Below, one piece after another: positions 8,827-18,072 of a stretch of 64,000 nucleotides of DNA (position 1 is its first letter; each line of letters opens with the position of its first letter). Where the stretch lies: NCBI GenBank assembly GCA_017439235.1, contig JAFSJN010000019.1, forward strand, positions 1-64,000, given 5' to 3'. A program made the translations under genes and the position numbers. Origin of the DNA: Paludibacteraceae bacterium (GTDB taxonomy: Bacteria > Bacteroidota > Bacteroidia > Bacteroidales > Paludibacteraceae). Under the pieces are notes generated by a model that saw only the letters and a program-made list of their open reading frames with translations, made no database searches and was not told where the DNA came from.

Positions 8827-8859
8827 CCACTGCTACTCGGGAGAGCCGCAGTGGTTTTT
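8827..8859 (+). terminator. Second intrinsic terminator in tandem
   Basis: Stem CCACTGC (8827-8833) / GCAGTGG (8848-8854) followed by TTTTT (8855-8859). It lies 20 nt after the first terminator and acts as a back-up. Confidence 0.78.
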
Positions 8860-8922
8860 CGTTACTATTCACGTACTCTCCTGCCGCCCTCGACATAATG
8901 CCGAGCGCAGTAGGGATAACTC

Positions 8923-8979
8923 TCCCTAATCGAAAATTTGGTAAACAGTGTTTTGGATATCACTAATCCCTAATCGAAA
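8923..8979. repeat. 13-bp direct repeat TCCCTAATCGAAA
   Basis: Identical copies at 8923-8935 and 8967-8979, just left of the 34-bp repeat pair. They suggest that this gap grew by local duplication. Confidence 0.6.
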
Positions 8980-8981
8980 CA

Positions 8982-9091
8982 ATAGTGAGTATGAACTCCG
9001 TAAAGACCGTCGTTTTTAAGCCCTCCCGACAGGGATACAATATATACCCGGTTAATCATAGTGAGTATAAACTCCGTAAAGACCGTCGTTT
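8982..9091. repeat. 34-bp direct repeat pair
   Basis: Copies at 8982-9015 and 9058-9091 differ at one base (ATAGTGAGTATGAAC versus ATAGTGAGTATAAAC, then the shared TCCGTAAAGACCGTCGTTT). They are 42 bp apart and lie downstream of the leftward gene ending at 9214. No transposase or integrase is near them. Confidence 0.75.
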
Positions 9092-9213
9092 CCGTGCTTA
9101 AATCCCGCGAAAGAACTTGTTCTGAGCGGAGAGGAAGCATCGCGGCTGCCCTACGAACGCGTTCGTCTTGCAGCAAGCGCATGCTGACGAGGAGTTCCAT
9201 ACGAACGACAGCC

Positions 9214-12200
9214 TTATCGCATCAGCTTAAACGTCTCGGTAGCGGTGCGGATGAGGTACAAGCCGCGCGGCAGGGCGAGGGTGTAGACATTAGCATTGGT
9301 AGTAGCTACCTTGGTGCCGCGGATATCGTAGACATCCACCCACTCGCCCGGCGTGTAGGTGACCTCCTCCAGACCGGTGACGACATTGACGAAGACTTGG
9401 TAACGGACAATATTGATATAGTCGCTCACCGTATAGGTAACACCCGTATACCAGTCACTCATATCGATTGTCTCACCCGAGGCAGGAGAGACAAAAGTAG
9501 TGGCATCGGCCAGACTCACCACAGGCGTCAGCGACGAGGGATCGGTACCAATAGGCATAGTAACAGCTATCGTCTTCTCGTCCTCGTTAATCCGGCCTTG
9601 CACACCATCGATAACGAACGAGGTGATACGCAGCTTAGGCAGGTCGAGAGGTTGCGAGGTGCCGTAGAGCAGATAACCGACGGTCTGCGAGATAAGGGAG
9701 CGTCCCTGCTCGGTCAAAGCGCTCGACGATGGCGTAGCGATAGGCAAGAGGATATACTTATGGCCGTTGACTATCGGCATCTCGTGCAGGAAAGTCTGCA
9801 GGGCACCGTCGCCCGTGTAGTCCTTGCCACGCGTAGGCGCTACAGCTAAGCACCACGACCCTTGCTCGGTCACCTCCACTGGCATCAAACCGCGCGTGGT
9901 GACTTGGTCGATAAGCGTGAGCTCATCACCTTGCTTGACCTGCAGGGCCTTAAAGATAGGATGCGAGGCCTGCTGAACACGTATCTTAGTATTACTCAAG
10001 CTGCCGTTATCCGGATAGCCCCAACCTAAACGCGAAGACGTATAGGTGAAGGCTTTCATATTGAGGATAGGCAAGCGACGCTCACGGATAAGACGCAGTA
10101 TCTGCTCGTGGTTAGCATCGACATCCTCACTGATGATGAGCATCTTAAAGAGTCCTAACTGCTCGTCGGTCATCACCTTCATGTCCTCCTGACTGAAGCC
10201 TATTAAGTTATACCCCGTATGGCTGAGGTATTGGTACACGCCGTCGCGTTCGCTCGCCGAGGCACTCTTATAGACATACAGCAGCGGGTCATCACCTAAG
10301 TCGATATCGCTGATGACGATGCGACCCGTAAAACTGTTGCCGCCCTTGACGGAGATACTATACGGATAGACACCCGCAGCGGTAGGCGTACCGGCTATGC
10401 TGTAGATATTGCCGGAGGCCGAAGAGGTAATACCCGCAGGAGCACCTTGCGGCCAGGTCAGCGTGATATCTTCGGCACTCAGGGCATAGAAACGGAATTG
10501 CAGAGTCGACATAGGCCAGTTGGTATAACCGGTAGCGATAGTGTCGGTCAGCGCATCCAGGCGACTGGTGACCGTAAACGTACCGCGTACGGACGACTTC
10601 TCCATACCGTTAGCGTCATAGGCTACGATACGGTAACCGTAGGTGCCGACAGGACGCATCACCTGACCCGTCAACTCGAGCGTATCGCCGATAGCATCCT
10701 TACCCACGCTCTGCAACGTGATATCCGTATATTCCTTACCGTCCTCCCAAATGACTTTCGTCTGCACGTTATTCTTCACATAATAGGTAATAGGCGACAA
10801 ACTACGCGTCTGGAGTACCTCCTGCGTAGTGTCATTACCGTCAAACCAACGCACACGCGGCTCGTTACCCACACGCAGCGAGAAACCGTACAACTCGTTA
10901 TTGCTGCTGCCGATACCGACGATGCGGATCGTGTGCTCGTCGGAACTGATATCGTAGCGGCGCACCGTATGACTGGCTACGGGAGCGCGGTTCTGCTTAA
11001 CGCCGTCGATATAGACGACAAACATACGCTCTTTGGACGCATCGGCATTGTTATCCTTAGCCAACATAGAGAACTGGTCGAAACCTTTGACCTGAATAGT
11101 CATCTCCTTATTGTCGGTGAATTTCCATATACCGGCCGTCTTAGTGAACTCAGCCTGACTGCGTTCCGTAGTACCGCCACTCAACGAACTCATCGACGCC
11201 TTCAACCACTCGCCCTTGACACCCGTCTCGGTCTCGTCGGTAGAGACGATAGTGCCCGGTTCAGCTGTACATACTACGGCTACGTTATTCGAGCCGTCTT
11301 TTTTATAACGCGTGGTATAATAGACTTCGTATTCGCGGCCGTTATAAGCCGTCAGCGGTGTCTCGTAGCCGCCGTCCATCTTAGGCGCATCGTAGATATC
11401 CGGCTCGTGAGCCGTCAGGTCACCCGGCTGGGGCTTGGGACTCTGCGCAATAGTGACGGTATAGACGGTATTGGCCGAACCCGTCTCAGCCGCTAAAGCC
11501 GTATAGGTAACGGGAGAAGTGAAGTTCTGCGCACCCTGCGGCGTATAACCGTTGGTATAAGCGTTCACCGATATCACAGGCGTCAGCGACGTTAAATCAA
11601 CATTATAAGGCACGGTAGCCGTAATCGTATTGCCACCGTCGGCGTGGGTAATAACACCCGTCACACCGGCTATGACGAAACTCGTAATACGCGGACGGTT
11701 AGGAGCTTTCTTAAAGGTGACGGTATAGGTGAGCGTATTGCCTTTCTGAGCAGAGACAATCACCTGCGTAGTACCGGGAACACCAAGCGCGGGAATGACA
11801 TTATACGAGGCCCCGGAATGATTGGTAGTAGCGGTAACGGTAGGTACCGTCTCACCCTCTACTTCCACCTCATAAGCCGTCGTCGAACTGCTGAAGCCGG
11901 GAACGGTGACACCATTGACTTTCAAATCCTTCAGCGTAGCATCATCGGACTGCGCGGGTGGGGTAGCGCCGCCGGAATAAGAGCCTGTCGTCAGGGTAAT
12001 AGTGAACGAGGCAATCTTCATCTCGGTATTGTTATCCTTGAAGTGCAGATAGGTCTTACCGCCATACGTGGTAATATCGCTTGCGGTGAAAGCAAAACTC
12101 CGCGGTCCTTTCTTTTCTAAGTCCGTACCCTCCTTCGACCACAGACGCTGATTGACAGTCCCTGACGTACCGTTGATATACAGTTGGAACCAGCGGCTGT

Positions 12201-12522
12201 CGGAAGCCGACGAGGGAGAATGACTCACCGTACCGGCACTACCTGCAGGAACGGGAATATATATCGAACTCTGACTCTTGATGGATGCGTATTTGCTGGT
12301 GGCAAACTGAATCTTCTCACTACTGCTGGGCGAGAAAATCATCTCATTATCCGTGACCTCCACCTTGATCTTAACGGCAGAACCGCTCACTACATCCATA
12401 GCCCAGGAACTGGTCTTCCCGTCATCGGAGGTCTCGCGAGTGGTATACGTTCCGGTTACTTTAGCGGCATCAATGCCTACCGCCATTATGCCCATCAGCG
12501 CTACAAGAAAAAACTTCTTCAT
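9214..12522 (-). CDS. Multidomain secreted protein with Por-type C-terminal sorting domain
   Basis: I start the protein at the ATG at 12522 (MKKFFLVALMG), giving 1102 residues and a signal peptide of about 19; a start 12 codons upstream would add a charged extension in front of it. The body is a string of extracellular beta modules: an N-terminal jelly-roll-like region (about 20-185), an Ig/cadherin-like module (DATLKDLKVNGV), a DUF5018-like repeat that starts ITSFVIAGV and recurs near the C-terminus as ITSFVIDGV, a second jelly-roll-like region (about 370-560), and an alpha/beta module (about 745-950) that resembles the C-terminal part of the PL9-type lyase. The final 50 residues (VDVYDIRGTKV ... 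LPRGLYLIR ... FKLMR) match the classic type A sorting domain of type IX secretion. No catalytic domain was recognised; an adhesin or carbohydrate-binding protein is plausible. Confidence 0.85.
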   Translation of the reverse strand: MKKFFLVALMGIMAVGIDAAKVTGTYTTRETSDDGKTSSWAMDVVSGSAVKIKVEVTDNEMIFSPSSSEKIQFATSKYASIKSQSSIYIPVPAGSAGTVSHSPSSASDSRWFQLYINGTSGTVNQRLWSKEGTDLEKKGPRSFAFTASDITTYGGKTYLHFKDNNTEMKIASFTITLTTGSYSGGATPPAQSDDATLKDLKVNGVTVPGFSSSTTAYEVEVEGETVPTVTATTNHSGASYNVIPALGVPGTTQVIVSAQKGNTLTYTVTFKKAPNRPRITSFVIAGVTGVITHADGGNTITATVPYNVDLTSLTPVISVNAYTNGYTPQGAQNFTSPVTYTALAAETGSANTVYTVTIAQSPKPQPGDLTAHEPDIYDAPKMDGGYETPLTAYNGREYEVYYTTRYKKDGSNNVAVVCTAEPGTIVSTDETETGVKGEWLKASMSSLSGGTTERSQAEFTKTAGIWKFTDNKEMTIQVKGFDQFSMLAKDNNADASKERMFVVYIDGVKQNRAPVASHTVRRYDISSDEHTIRIVGIGSSNNELYGFSLRVGNEPRVRWFDGNDTTQEVLQTRSLSPITYYVKNNVQTKVIWEDGKEYTDITLQSVGKDAIGDTLELTGQVMRPVGTYGYRIVAYDANGMEKSSVRGTFTVTSRLDALTDTIATGYTNWPMSTLQFRFYALSAEDITLTWPQGAPAGITSSASGNIYSIAGTPTAAGVYPYSISVKGGNSFTGRIVISDIDLGDDPLLYVYKSASASERDGVYQYLSHTGYNLIGFSQEDMKVMTDEQLGLFKMLIISEDVDANHEQILRLIRERRLPILNMKAFTYTSSRLGWGYPDNGSLSNTKIRVQQASHPIFKALQVKQGDELTLIDQVTTRGLMPVEVTEQGSWCLAVAPTRGKDYTGDGALQTFLHEMPIVNGHKYILLPIATPSSSALTEQGRSLISQTVGYLLYGTSQPLDLPKLRITSFVIDGVQGRINEDEKTIAVTMPIGTDPSSLTPVVSLADATTFVSPASGETIDMSDWYTGVTYTVSDYINIVRYQVFVNVVTGLEEVTYTPGEWVDVYDIRGTKVATTNANVYTLALPRGLYLIRTATETFKLMR

Positions 12523-12580
12523 ATGGTATTTTTGTTTATCGATTCGGTTAGTGCACACTCGTGCAAATTATTTCACGCTG

Positions 12581-12612
12581 CAAAATTACAAAAAATATTC
12601 CACATATACGTA
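12581..12612 (-). promoter_or_regulatory. Probable promoter of the leftward secreted-protein gene (degenerate -33)
   Basis: On the minus strand a perfect -7 element TAATTTTG occupies 12581-12588. At the 20-nt spacing the -33 position reads TACG (12609-12612), matching TTTG only at its ends. The spacer has the TATATGTGG and TTTTTTG words seen in other promoters of the window. It is divergent to the promoter at 12650-12681. Confidence 0.5.
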
Positions 12613-12649
12613 TACTTTTTGATATTTTATGTGGATTTTTTGCCAAATG

Positions 12650-12681
12650 TTTGCAAATATCAAAAAATTTTTGTACTTTTG
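12650..12681 (+). promoter_or_regulatory. Bacteroidota-type promoter of the 12-gene housekeeping operon
   Basis: TTTG at 12650-12653 and TACTTTTG at 12674-12681, spacer 20 nt. Transcription should start near 12688, leaving about 60 nt before the first gene at 12750. Confidence 0.82.
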
Positions 12682-12749
12682 CACCGAATATTGGATTTTA
12701 TCCAATGTAAGGCAAAAATAGAACGTTAAACATAAAACAATTGTGAAAA

Positions 12750-13910
12750 ATGAAAAAGCATTTTATTCTCTTAGTTGCCGTGCTGTGCGCAGTATCGGTA
12801 ATGGCGCAGGAGGCTGTGGCTCCCGCCGAAGCTGAACCTGTAAAGAAAGATTGGCAATGGTCCGGTATCGTCGGCATCAACGCCAGCGCTACTGGAATGG
12901 TCAACTGGGCTGCCGGAGGTAAGAATAATGTAACGGGTACCGCCTTCGGTAAAGTGCGCTGCCTGTACGAAAAGAACAGTCTGAGTTGGGATACCGACAT
13001 TGACGTAGAATATGGCCTGACGTACGTAGACCAAACTTACGACAAGTTGCAGAAGTCGAGTGACCACTTCAAACTGAACACCAAGTTAGGATGGGCTTTC
13101 GCCAAACAATGGTATCTGACCGTCAACGCCGGTTTCCAGACGCAGTTTGACTTAGGCCGCAAATACACCGGTACCGCTGCCTCGAATCCTATCGTAAGTA
13201 ACATCCTCGCTCCTTCGTATACCGATATATCCGTCGGTATCGACTGGAAGCCCAACAGCATCTTCTCGGTATACCTCTCGCCCGTAGCCGGCCGTATCAC
13301 CACCGCCTACATCAGCAACAAGGTGAACGACGAGTTCAAAGACGATGTAGATGCCGACGGCAACCGTCTCTATGCAGTAGACCTGCGTCAGAGCATGCAG
13401 GAGTCGTATGGTGTATGGAAATACGTATCTGACGATGCTACCGGCGGTCTGGCAAAGAAATACATGAATGCCCGCGCCGAGCTCGGTCTGACGCTGAAGG
13501 GAAGTATCAACTGGTCGTACAAAGACCTGAAGATCATTACCAACCTGACGCTCTACACTCCCTATGCTTGGGACAAGACCAAACTGTACAACTTCTCTTA
13601 CGATGACGGTCAGGAAATCATCAACGGTATATTCACCTCCGGTCAGTTGGCTAAGAAGGCTGCTGCCGGCTATGATACCTCTACGGCCACCTACCTGGGC
13701 TTCCGCGATAACAACCGCCGCTTTGGTAATTTCGACGTTGACTGGGACGTAGCTATCTCGTATCAGTTCTTGAAATGCTTGAACGTCACCTTATCGACGA
13801 ACCTCAAATACGTCAACGGTTTGAAGATTGCGGACAAGAACGGCAATAACCCTGTAGAGCGTGTTCAGTTCCTGGCTAACCTGGGTCTGGGCGTCAGTTA
13901 CGCTTTTTAA
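12750..13910 (+). CDS. DUF3078 family outer membrane beta-barrel protein
   Basis: The 386-residue protein has a signal peptide (residues 1-20, MKKHFILLVAVLCAVSVMAQ). The motif INASATGMVNWAAGGKNNV near residues 48-67 and the alternating beta-strand pattern that ends in GVSYAF are typical of the DUF3078 family, found in Bacteroidota outer membranes. The molecular function of the family is not established. It is the first gene of the operon, 20 nt ahead of the small coiled-coil gene; an envelope protein leading a division/RNA-decay operon probably reflects a shared promoter rather than a shared pathway. Confidence 0.85.
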   Translation: MKKHFILLVAVLCAVSVMAQEAVAPAEAEPVKKDWQWSGIVGINASATGMVNWAAGGKNNVTGTAFGKVRCLYEKNSLSWDTDIDVEYGLTYVDQTYDKLQKSSDHFKLNTKLGWAFAKQWYLTVNAGFQTQFDLGRKYTGTAASNPIVSNILAPSYTDISVGIDWKPNSIFSVYLSPVAGRITTAYISNKVNDEFKDDVDADGNRLYAVDLRQSMQESYGVWKYVSDDATGGLAKKYMNARAELGLTLKGSINWSYKDLKIITNLTLYTPYAWDKTKLYNFSYDDGQEIINGIFTSGQLAKKAAAGYDTSTATYLGFRDNNRRFGNFDVDWDVAISYQFLKCLNVTLSTNLKYVNGLKIADKNGNNPVERVQFLANLGLGVSYAF

Positions 13911-13930
13911 TCTTTCCGGCACCTGACCGT

Positions 13931-14209
13931 ATGGAATCGTTAGATGCTCTCGTAGCAAACGTCACCACCTTGCTTCAGCGCTGTCAGGCGTTGGAGCAGG
14001 AGGTGGCTGCACTGCGCGAGGCGAACAACAACCAGCGTCAGGAGATGATGCGAACCCACGGCGAGTTGGTGACCCTGCAGCAACAGTACCGTGATTTGCA
14101 AACCGCTTATGCGATGGTAGGAGGAGAAGAGTCGCGGGAGAAAGCCCGGCAATACATCACTAACCTTATCGCACAGGTGGACAGAGCAATAGACAACTTA
14201 AGCAACTAA
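13931..14209 (+). CDS. Small coiled-coil protein preceding zapA (ZapB-like)
   Basis: A 92-residue protein made almost wholly of heptads (LVANVTTLLQRCQALEQEV and following to about residue 65), then a short helical tail. It has no signal peptide. Its size, coiled coil and position 16 nt before zapA resemble the division-associated protein ZapB, which binds ZapA at the FtsZ ring. Sequence similarity to ZapB cannot be judged from such a low-complexity coiled coil, so the role is inferred from position. Confidence 0.7.
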   Translation: MESLDALVANVTTLLQRCQALEQEVAALREANNNQRQEMMRTHGELVTLQQQYRDLQTAYAMVGGEESREKARQYITNLIAQVDRAIDNLSN

Positions 14210-14225
14210 TACCCTATAACCTAAG

Positions 14226-14510
14226 ATGGCGCTACAACGTATAACCCTGCAATTAGATGCCCATCGTGTTCCCCTCAACGTGGAGCGCGACAAGGAGCCT
14301 TTGTATCGCGAGGCAGGCATACGTCTTAATGAGCGTTACCAATACTATAGAAAACGTTATCCTCAGGCTTCGGCCGAGTATTTATGGGTCCTGGTGGCCT
14401 TAGAAACGGGTGTCCTATTGCAATCCGATGCCCGCAAAAACAGCATACAACCTATAGAAAAAATCATACAACAACTTAACCAACAAATTCAACAACAATT
14501 ATGCCAATAG
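14226..14510 (+). CDS. zapA: ZapA-like cell division protein
   Basis: This 94-residue protein follows the ZapA pattern: an N-terminal beta region with a basic patch ([16 protein letters not shown]), an amphipathic helical part with [21 protein letters not shown] and a long Gln-rich C-terminal helix. ZapA cross-links FtsZ protofilaments and recruits ZapB. The gene overlaps the start of rny by 10 nt, an arrangement often seen in Bacteroidota. The assignment rests on length, pattern and neighbours. Confidence 0.82.
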   Translation: MALQRITLQLDAHRVPLNVERDKEPLYREAGIRLNERYQYYRKRYPQASAEYLWVLVALETGVLLQSDARKNSIQPIEKIIQQLNQQIQQQLCQ

Positions 14511-16033
14511 CTATTTTAATCAGTCTTGTGGCCGTAGGAGGCTTAGCAGTAGGCTCCATAGGCTGTTTCCTGATCTTTCGCTATACCGCTTCCGGTCTGC
14601 TGCGCAAAGCAGAAGAGGAGGCTGAAGTGATTAAGAAGAACAAAATCGTGGAGGCCAAAGAAAAATTTATTGCCCTCAAACTGGAACACGATAACATGAT
14701 ACGTGCCGATGAGCAGCGCAAACAACAACGTGAACAACAACTCAACCAGCGTCAGAACGAACTCAACCAACGCCAAAGCGAATTACAACGCGGTCAGAAT
14801 GAACTGGCCCAACGTACTCAGCAGATAGAGAACCAACAGAAGGCTATCGAGTTTCGTCAGCAGGAGGTAGATAAACTCCACCACCAGGCACAACAGCAGT
14901 TGGAGTCGCTCAGCGGTATGTCCGCCGAAGAGGCCAAGAAACAATTGATCGAGGCCCTCAAAGATGAGGCTAAGACCAATGCTATGGCCTATATCAACGA
15001 GACGATGGACGATGCCCGTCTGACGGCTAACAAAGAGGCCAAGAAGATTATTATCCAAACGATACAGCGTGTAGCCTCGGAGACGACAGCCGAGAATGCG
15101 GTATCCGTCTTCCACATCGACAACGACGAGGTCAAAGGACGCGTCATCGGCCGTGAGGGACGTAACATACGTGCGTTAGAGGCTGCTACGGGTGTGGAGA
15201 TAGTAGTAGACGATACGCCCGAAGCTATCACTATCTCGGGCTACGATCCTATCCGCCGCGAGATAGCCCGTCTCAGTCTGCACCAGTTGGTACAGGACGG
15301 CCGTATCCACCCGGCACGTATCGAAGAGGTGGTTACCAAAGTGACCAAACAGGTAGAGGATGAGATTATCGAGACCGGTAAACGTACCGCCATCGACTTA
15401 GGTGTGCACGGTCTGCATCCCGAACTGATACGATTGGTCGGAAAGATGAAATACCGTTCGTCGTACGGACAAAACCTGCTCCAGCACGCCCGCGAGACGG
15501 CTAACCTGTGTGCCGTGATGGCTGCCGAGTTAGGACTTAACCCCAAGAAGGCCCGCCGTGCCGGTCTGCTGCACGATATAGGTAAGGTAGCCGAGAACGA
15601 GGAGGAACTGCCACACGCAGAGTTAGGCGGTAAGATTTGCGAGAAATACGGTGAGAAACCCGATATCTGCAATGCCGTAGCCGCTCACCACGATGAGTGC
15701 GAGATGCAGACCCTGCTGGCTCCTATTGTACAAGCCTGCGACGCTATCTCGGGTGCCCGTCCCGGTGCCCGCCGCGAGATAGTAGAAACCTACGTGAAGC
15801 GTCTCAACGACCTGGAGAACCTGGCTATGTCCTATCCCGGCGTCATCAAGACATACGCCCTGCAGGCAGGTCGCGAACTGCGCGTGATAGTAGGTGCAGA
15901 CAAGATTTCCGATAAAGATACCGAGATACTGAGTTTCGATATCGCTAAACGCATCCAGGACGAGATGACCTATCCCGGACAAATTAAGATAACCGTCATC
16001 CGAGAGGTGCGTGCCGTTAATTACGCTAAATAA
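14501..16033 (+). CDS. rny: Ribonuclease Y
   Basis: The 510-residue protein has the full RNase Y layout: an N-terminal membrane anchor (residues 4-28), a long charged coiled coil (about 30-150, with repeated NQRQ(N/S)EL heptads), a KH domain ([17 protein letters not shown] at about 212-228) and an HD domain with the metal-binding pair in LLHDIGK near residue 357 and a later HHDE. RNase Y is the membrane-bound endonuclease that starts mRNA decay. Length equals the usual 510-520. The start ATG lies within the last codons of zapA, so translation is likely coupled. Confidence 0.97.
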   Translation: MPIAILISLVAVGGLAVGSIGCFLIFRYTASGLLRKAEEEAEVIKKNKIVEAKEKFIALKLEHDNMIRADEQRKQQREQQLNQRQNELNQRQSELQRGQNELAQRTQQIENQQKAIEFRQQEVDKLHHQAQQQLESLSGMSAEEAKKQLIEALKDEAKTNAMAYINETMDDARLTANKEAKKIIIQTIQRVASETTAENAVSVFHIDNDEVKGRVIGREGRNIRALEAATGVEIVVDDTPEAITISGYDPIRREIARLSLHQLVQDGRIHPARIEEVVTKVTKQVEDEIIETGKRTAIDLGVHGLHPELIRLVGKMKYRSSYGQNLLQHARETANLCAVMAAELGLNPKKARRAGLLHDIGKVAENEEELPHAELGGKICEKYGEKPDICNAVAAHHDECEMQTLLAPIVQACDAISGARPGARREIVETYVKRLNDLENLAMSYPGVIKTYALQAGRELRVIVGADKISDKDTEILSFDIAKRIQDEMTYPGQIKITVIREVRAVNYAK

Positions 16034-16048
16034 ATAAACAGATATTAT

Positions 16049-16504
16049 ATGACCCTATTTGACCAAATCAGCGAGGACATCAAGAAAGCAATGCTCGCCA
16101 AAGATAAAGTGGCGTTAGATGCGCTGCGTGGAATAAAGAAAGAGTTCCTGGAGGCCAAGACGGCTCCGGGTGCGGACGGCGAATTGAAAGACGACCGAGC
16201 GCTGCAGATACTCCAGAAATTAGTTAAACAACGAAAAGAGGATGCCGAGATGTACACCGCCGCCAATCGTCCGGAGTTAGCCGACGAGGAGATGTCACAG
16301 TGCCGCGTCATCGAGCGTTATTTACCGGCGATGATGAGCGAGGACGAGCTGACAGCTGCCCTGACGGCTATTATCGCTCAGGTAGGTGCCGCCGGACCGC
16401 AGGATATGGGTAAGGTAATGGGCACCGCCACTAAACAACTGGCCGGGCGCGCCGAAGGACGTGCCATCAGCGCCAAAGTTAAGGAATTACTTAGTAAAGT
16501 TTAG
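16049..16504 (+). CDS. GatB/YqeY domain protein
   Basis: A 151-residue cytoplasmic protein matching the YqeY family end to end (LFDQISEDIKKAMLAKDKV at the N-terminus, DMGKVMGTATKQLAGRAEGR near 115-137). The domain is homologous to the tRNA-binding tail of GatB, the amidotransferase subunit that makes Gln-tRNA or Asn-tRNA, but stand-alone YqeY has no proven enzymatic role. It lies 15 nt after rny and 6 nt before glyS, so it is translated from the same message as a glycyl-tRNA synthetase, in line with a link to tRNA. Confidence 0.92.
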   Translation: MTLFDQISEDIKKAMLAKDKVALDALRGIKKEFLEAKTAPGADGELKDDRALQILQKLVKQRKEDAEMYTAANRPELADEEMSQCRVIERYLPAMMSEDELTAALTAIIAQVGAAGPQDMGKVMGTATKQLAGRAEGRAISAKVKELLSKV

Positions 16505-16510
16505 AGAAAT

Positions 16511-18064
16511 ATGGCTACAACACAAGAAGAAACCTTCAAGAAATTAGTCGCCCACTGCAAGGAATACGGATTTGTCTTCCCCAGCAGCGAGATATATGAC
16601 GGACTGGGAGCCGTATACGATTACGGCCAGAACGGCGTAGAGTTGAAAAACAATATCAAACGCTATTGGTGGGATTCGATGACCCTGCTGCATGACAATA
16701 TAGTAGGTATCGATGCCGCTATCTTTATGCATCCTATGACCTGGAAAGCCTCCGGCCACGTAGATGCATTCAACGACCCGTTGATAGACAACCGCGACTC
16801 GAAGAAACGCTATCGTGCCGACGTACTCATCGAAGACCAGTTGGGCAAGATAGAAGAGAAAATCAATAAAGAGGTAGAGAAAGCCGCCAAACGTTTTGGT
16901 GAGAGTTTTGACGAGGCTATGTTCCGTCAGACCAACCCGCGCGTACTGGAGCACCAACAGCATTTTGATGCCCTGCACGAGCGCTACAAGAAAGCCATGA
17001 ACGACGGCGACTTGAACGAACTTAAGCAAATCATCCTGGACGAGGAGATAGTATGCCCCATCAGCGGTACGCGCAACTGGACCGACGTGCGTCAGTTCAA
17101 CCTGATGTTCCAAACGGAAATGGGTTCGACAGCCGACGGCGCTATGAAGATCTATCTGCGTCCCGAGACGGCACAAGGTATTTTCGTTAACTACCTGAAC
17201 GTACAAAAGACCGGCCGCATGAAGATACCCTTCGGTATTGCTCAGATAGGTAAGGCCTTCCGCAACGAGATAGTAGCCCGTCAGTTTGTGTTCCGTATGC
17301 GCGAATTCGAGCAGATGGAGATGCAGTTCTTCGTTAAGCCCGGTACGGAGATGGAGTGGTTCAAACATTGGAAAGAGTTCCGTCTGCGCTGGCACAAAGC
17401 TTTAGGACTGGGCGACGAGAAATACCGTTTCCACGACCACGAGAAATTGGCCCACTATGCCAATGCCGCTACGGATATCGAATTCCTTATGCCCTTTGGA
17501 TTTAAAGAGGTAGAGGGTATCCATTCGCGTACCAACTTCGACCTGTCGCAACACGCTAAGTACAGCGGTAAGAAGATAGAATACTTCGACCCTGAACTTA
17601 ACGAGTCGTATACCCCCTTCGTGATAGAGACCTCGATAGGTGTAGATCGTATGTTCCTGAGCGTGATGTGCGCTGCTTACAAAGAGGAGCATTTGGAAGG
17701 CGGTGACACCCGCGTGGTGCTGTCCTTGCCGCCGGTACTCGCCCCCAACAAGGTGTGCGTGATGCCGCTGGTGAAGAAAGACGGACTGCCCGAGAAAGCC
17801 CGCGAGATTGTGGATATGCTCAAGTTTGACTTCCACACCTCGTACGACGAGAAAGACTCTATCGGTAAACGCTACCGCCGTCAGGACGCTATCGGTACGC
17901 CGTTCTGCGTAACTGTAGACCACGATACACTGAACGACAACTGTGTGACGGTTCGTTATCGCGACACGATGGCGCAGGACCGCATAGCTATCGATGACCT
18001 GCACAACCTGATCGCTAAGGCTGTCAACCCGAAAGAGTTGTATAAGAAGATAGTAGGCAAATAA
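16511..18064 (+). CDS. glyS: Glycyl-tRNA synthetase, single-chain (alpha2) type
   Basis: This 517-residue class II synthetase attaches glycine to tRNA-Gly. It begins with the characteristic YGFVFPSSEIYDGL, carries motif 2 as AFRNEIVARQF ... FRMREFEQMEMQFF (about 245-275) and motif 3 with IGVDRMFLSVM (about 378-388), and ends with the anticodon-binding domain (VCVMPLVKKDGLPEKA onward). This is the eukaryote/archaeal-like homodimeric form, not the alpha2beta2 form, and is the usual type in Bacteroidota. It lies 6 nt after the YqeY gene. Confidence 0.97.
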   Translation: MATTQEETFKKLVAHCKEYGFVFPSSEIYDGLGAVYDYGQNGVELKNNIKRYWWDSMTLLHDNIVGIDAAIFMHPMTWKASGHVDAFNDPLIDNRDSKKRYRADVLIEDQLGKIEEKINKEVEKAAKRFGESFDEAMFRQTNPRVLEHQQHFDALHERYKKAMNDGDLNELKQIILDEEIVCPISGTRNWTDVRQFNLMFQTEMGSTADGAMKIYLRPETAQGIFVNYLNVQKTGRMKIPFGIAQIGKAFRNEIVARQFVFRMREFEQMEMQFFVKPGTEMEWFKHWKEFRLRWHKALGLGDEKYRFHDHEKLAHYANAATDIEFLMPFGFKEVEGIHSRTNFDLSQHAKYSGKKIEYFDPELNESYTPFVIETSIGVDRMFLSVMCAAYKEEHLEGGDTRVVLSLPPVLAPNKVCVMPLVKKDGLPEKAREIVDMLKFDFHTSYDEKDSIGKRYRRQDAIGTPFCVTVDHDTLNDNCVTVRYRDTMAQDRIAIDDLHNLIAKAVNPKELYKKIVGK

Positions 18065-18072
18065 GTTCCCGC

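Larger units (their letters stand above)
8463..9213. other. 750-bp non-coding gap between convergent genes
   Basis: A/T-rich sequence with long T tracts from 8463 to 8740, then repeated short words of the type TAAGAG(C/G)TAA near 8740-8776, two hairpin terminators (8784-8859), a 13-bp repeat (8923-8935 and 8967-8979) and a 34-bp direct repeat (8982-9015 and 9058-9091). I see no gene, promoter with both elements, or tRNA. The frame running leftward through 8970-9200 is composed largely of the repeats and has no family resemblance. Confidence 0.6.

Noticed and set aside
8923..9091. Insertion-sequence or attachment-site remnant
   Set aside because: No transposase or integrase fragment and no target-site duplication can be shown; kept only as repeats.
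8970..9200. 76-codon leftward frame over the direct repeats
   Set aside because: Built largely from the 34-bp repeats in two different frames, without promoter or family match.
10447..11496. Long 349-codon open frame on the plus strand
   Set aside because: Lies wholly antisense to the secreted-protein gene, shows no family motif, and is Arg/Ile-rich as expected from the complement of a Thr/Tyr-rich sequence.
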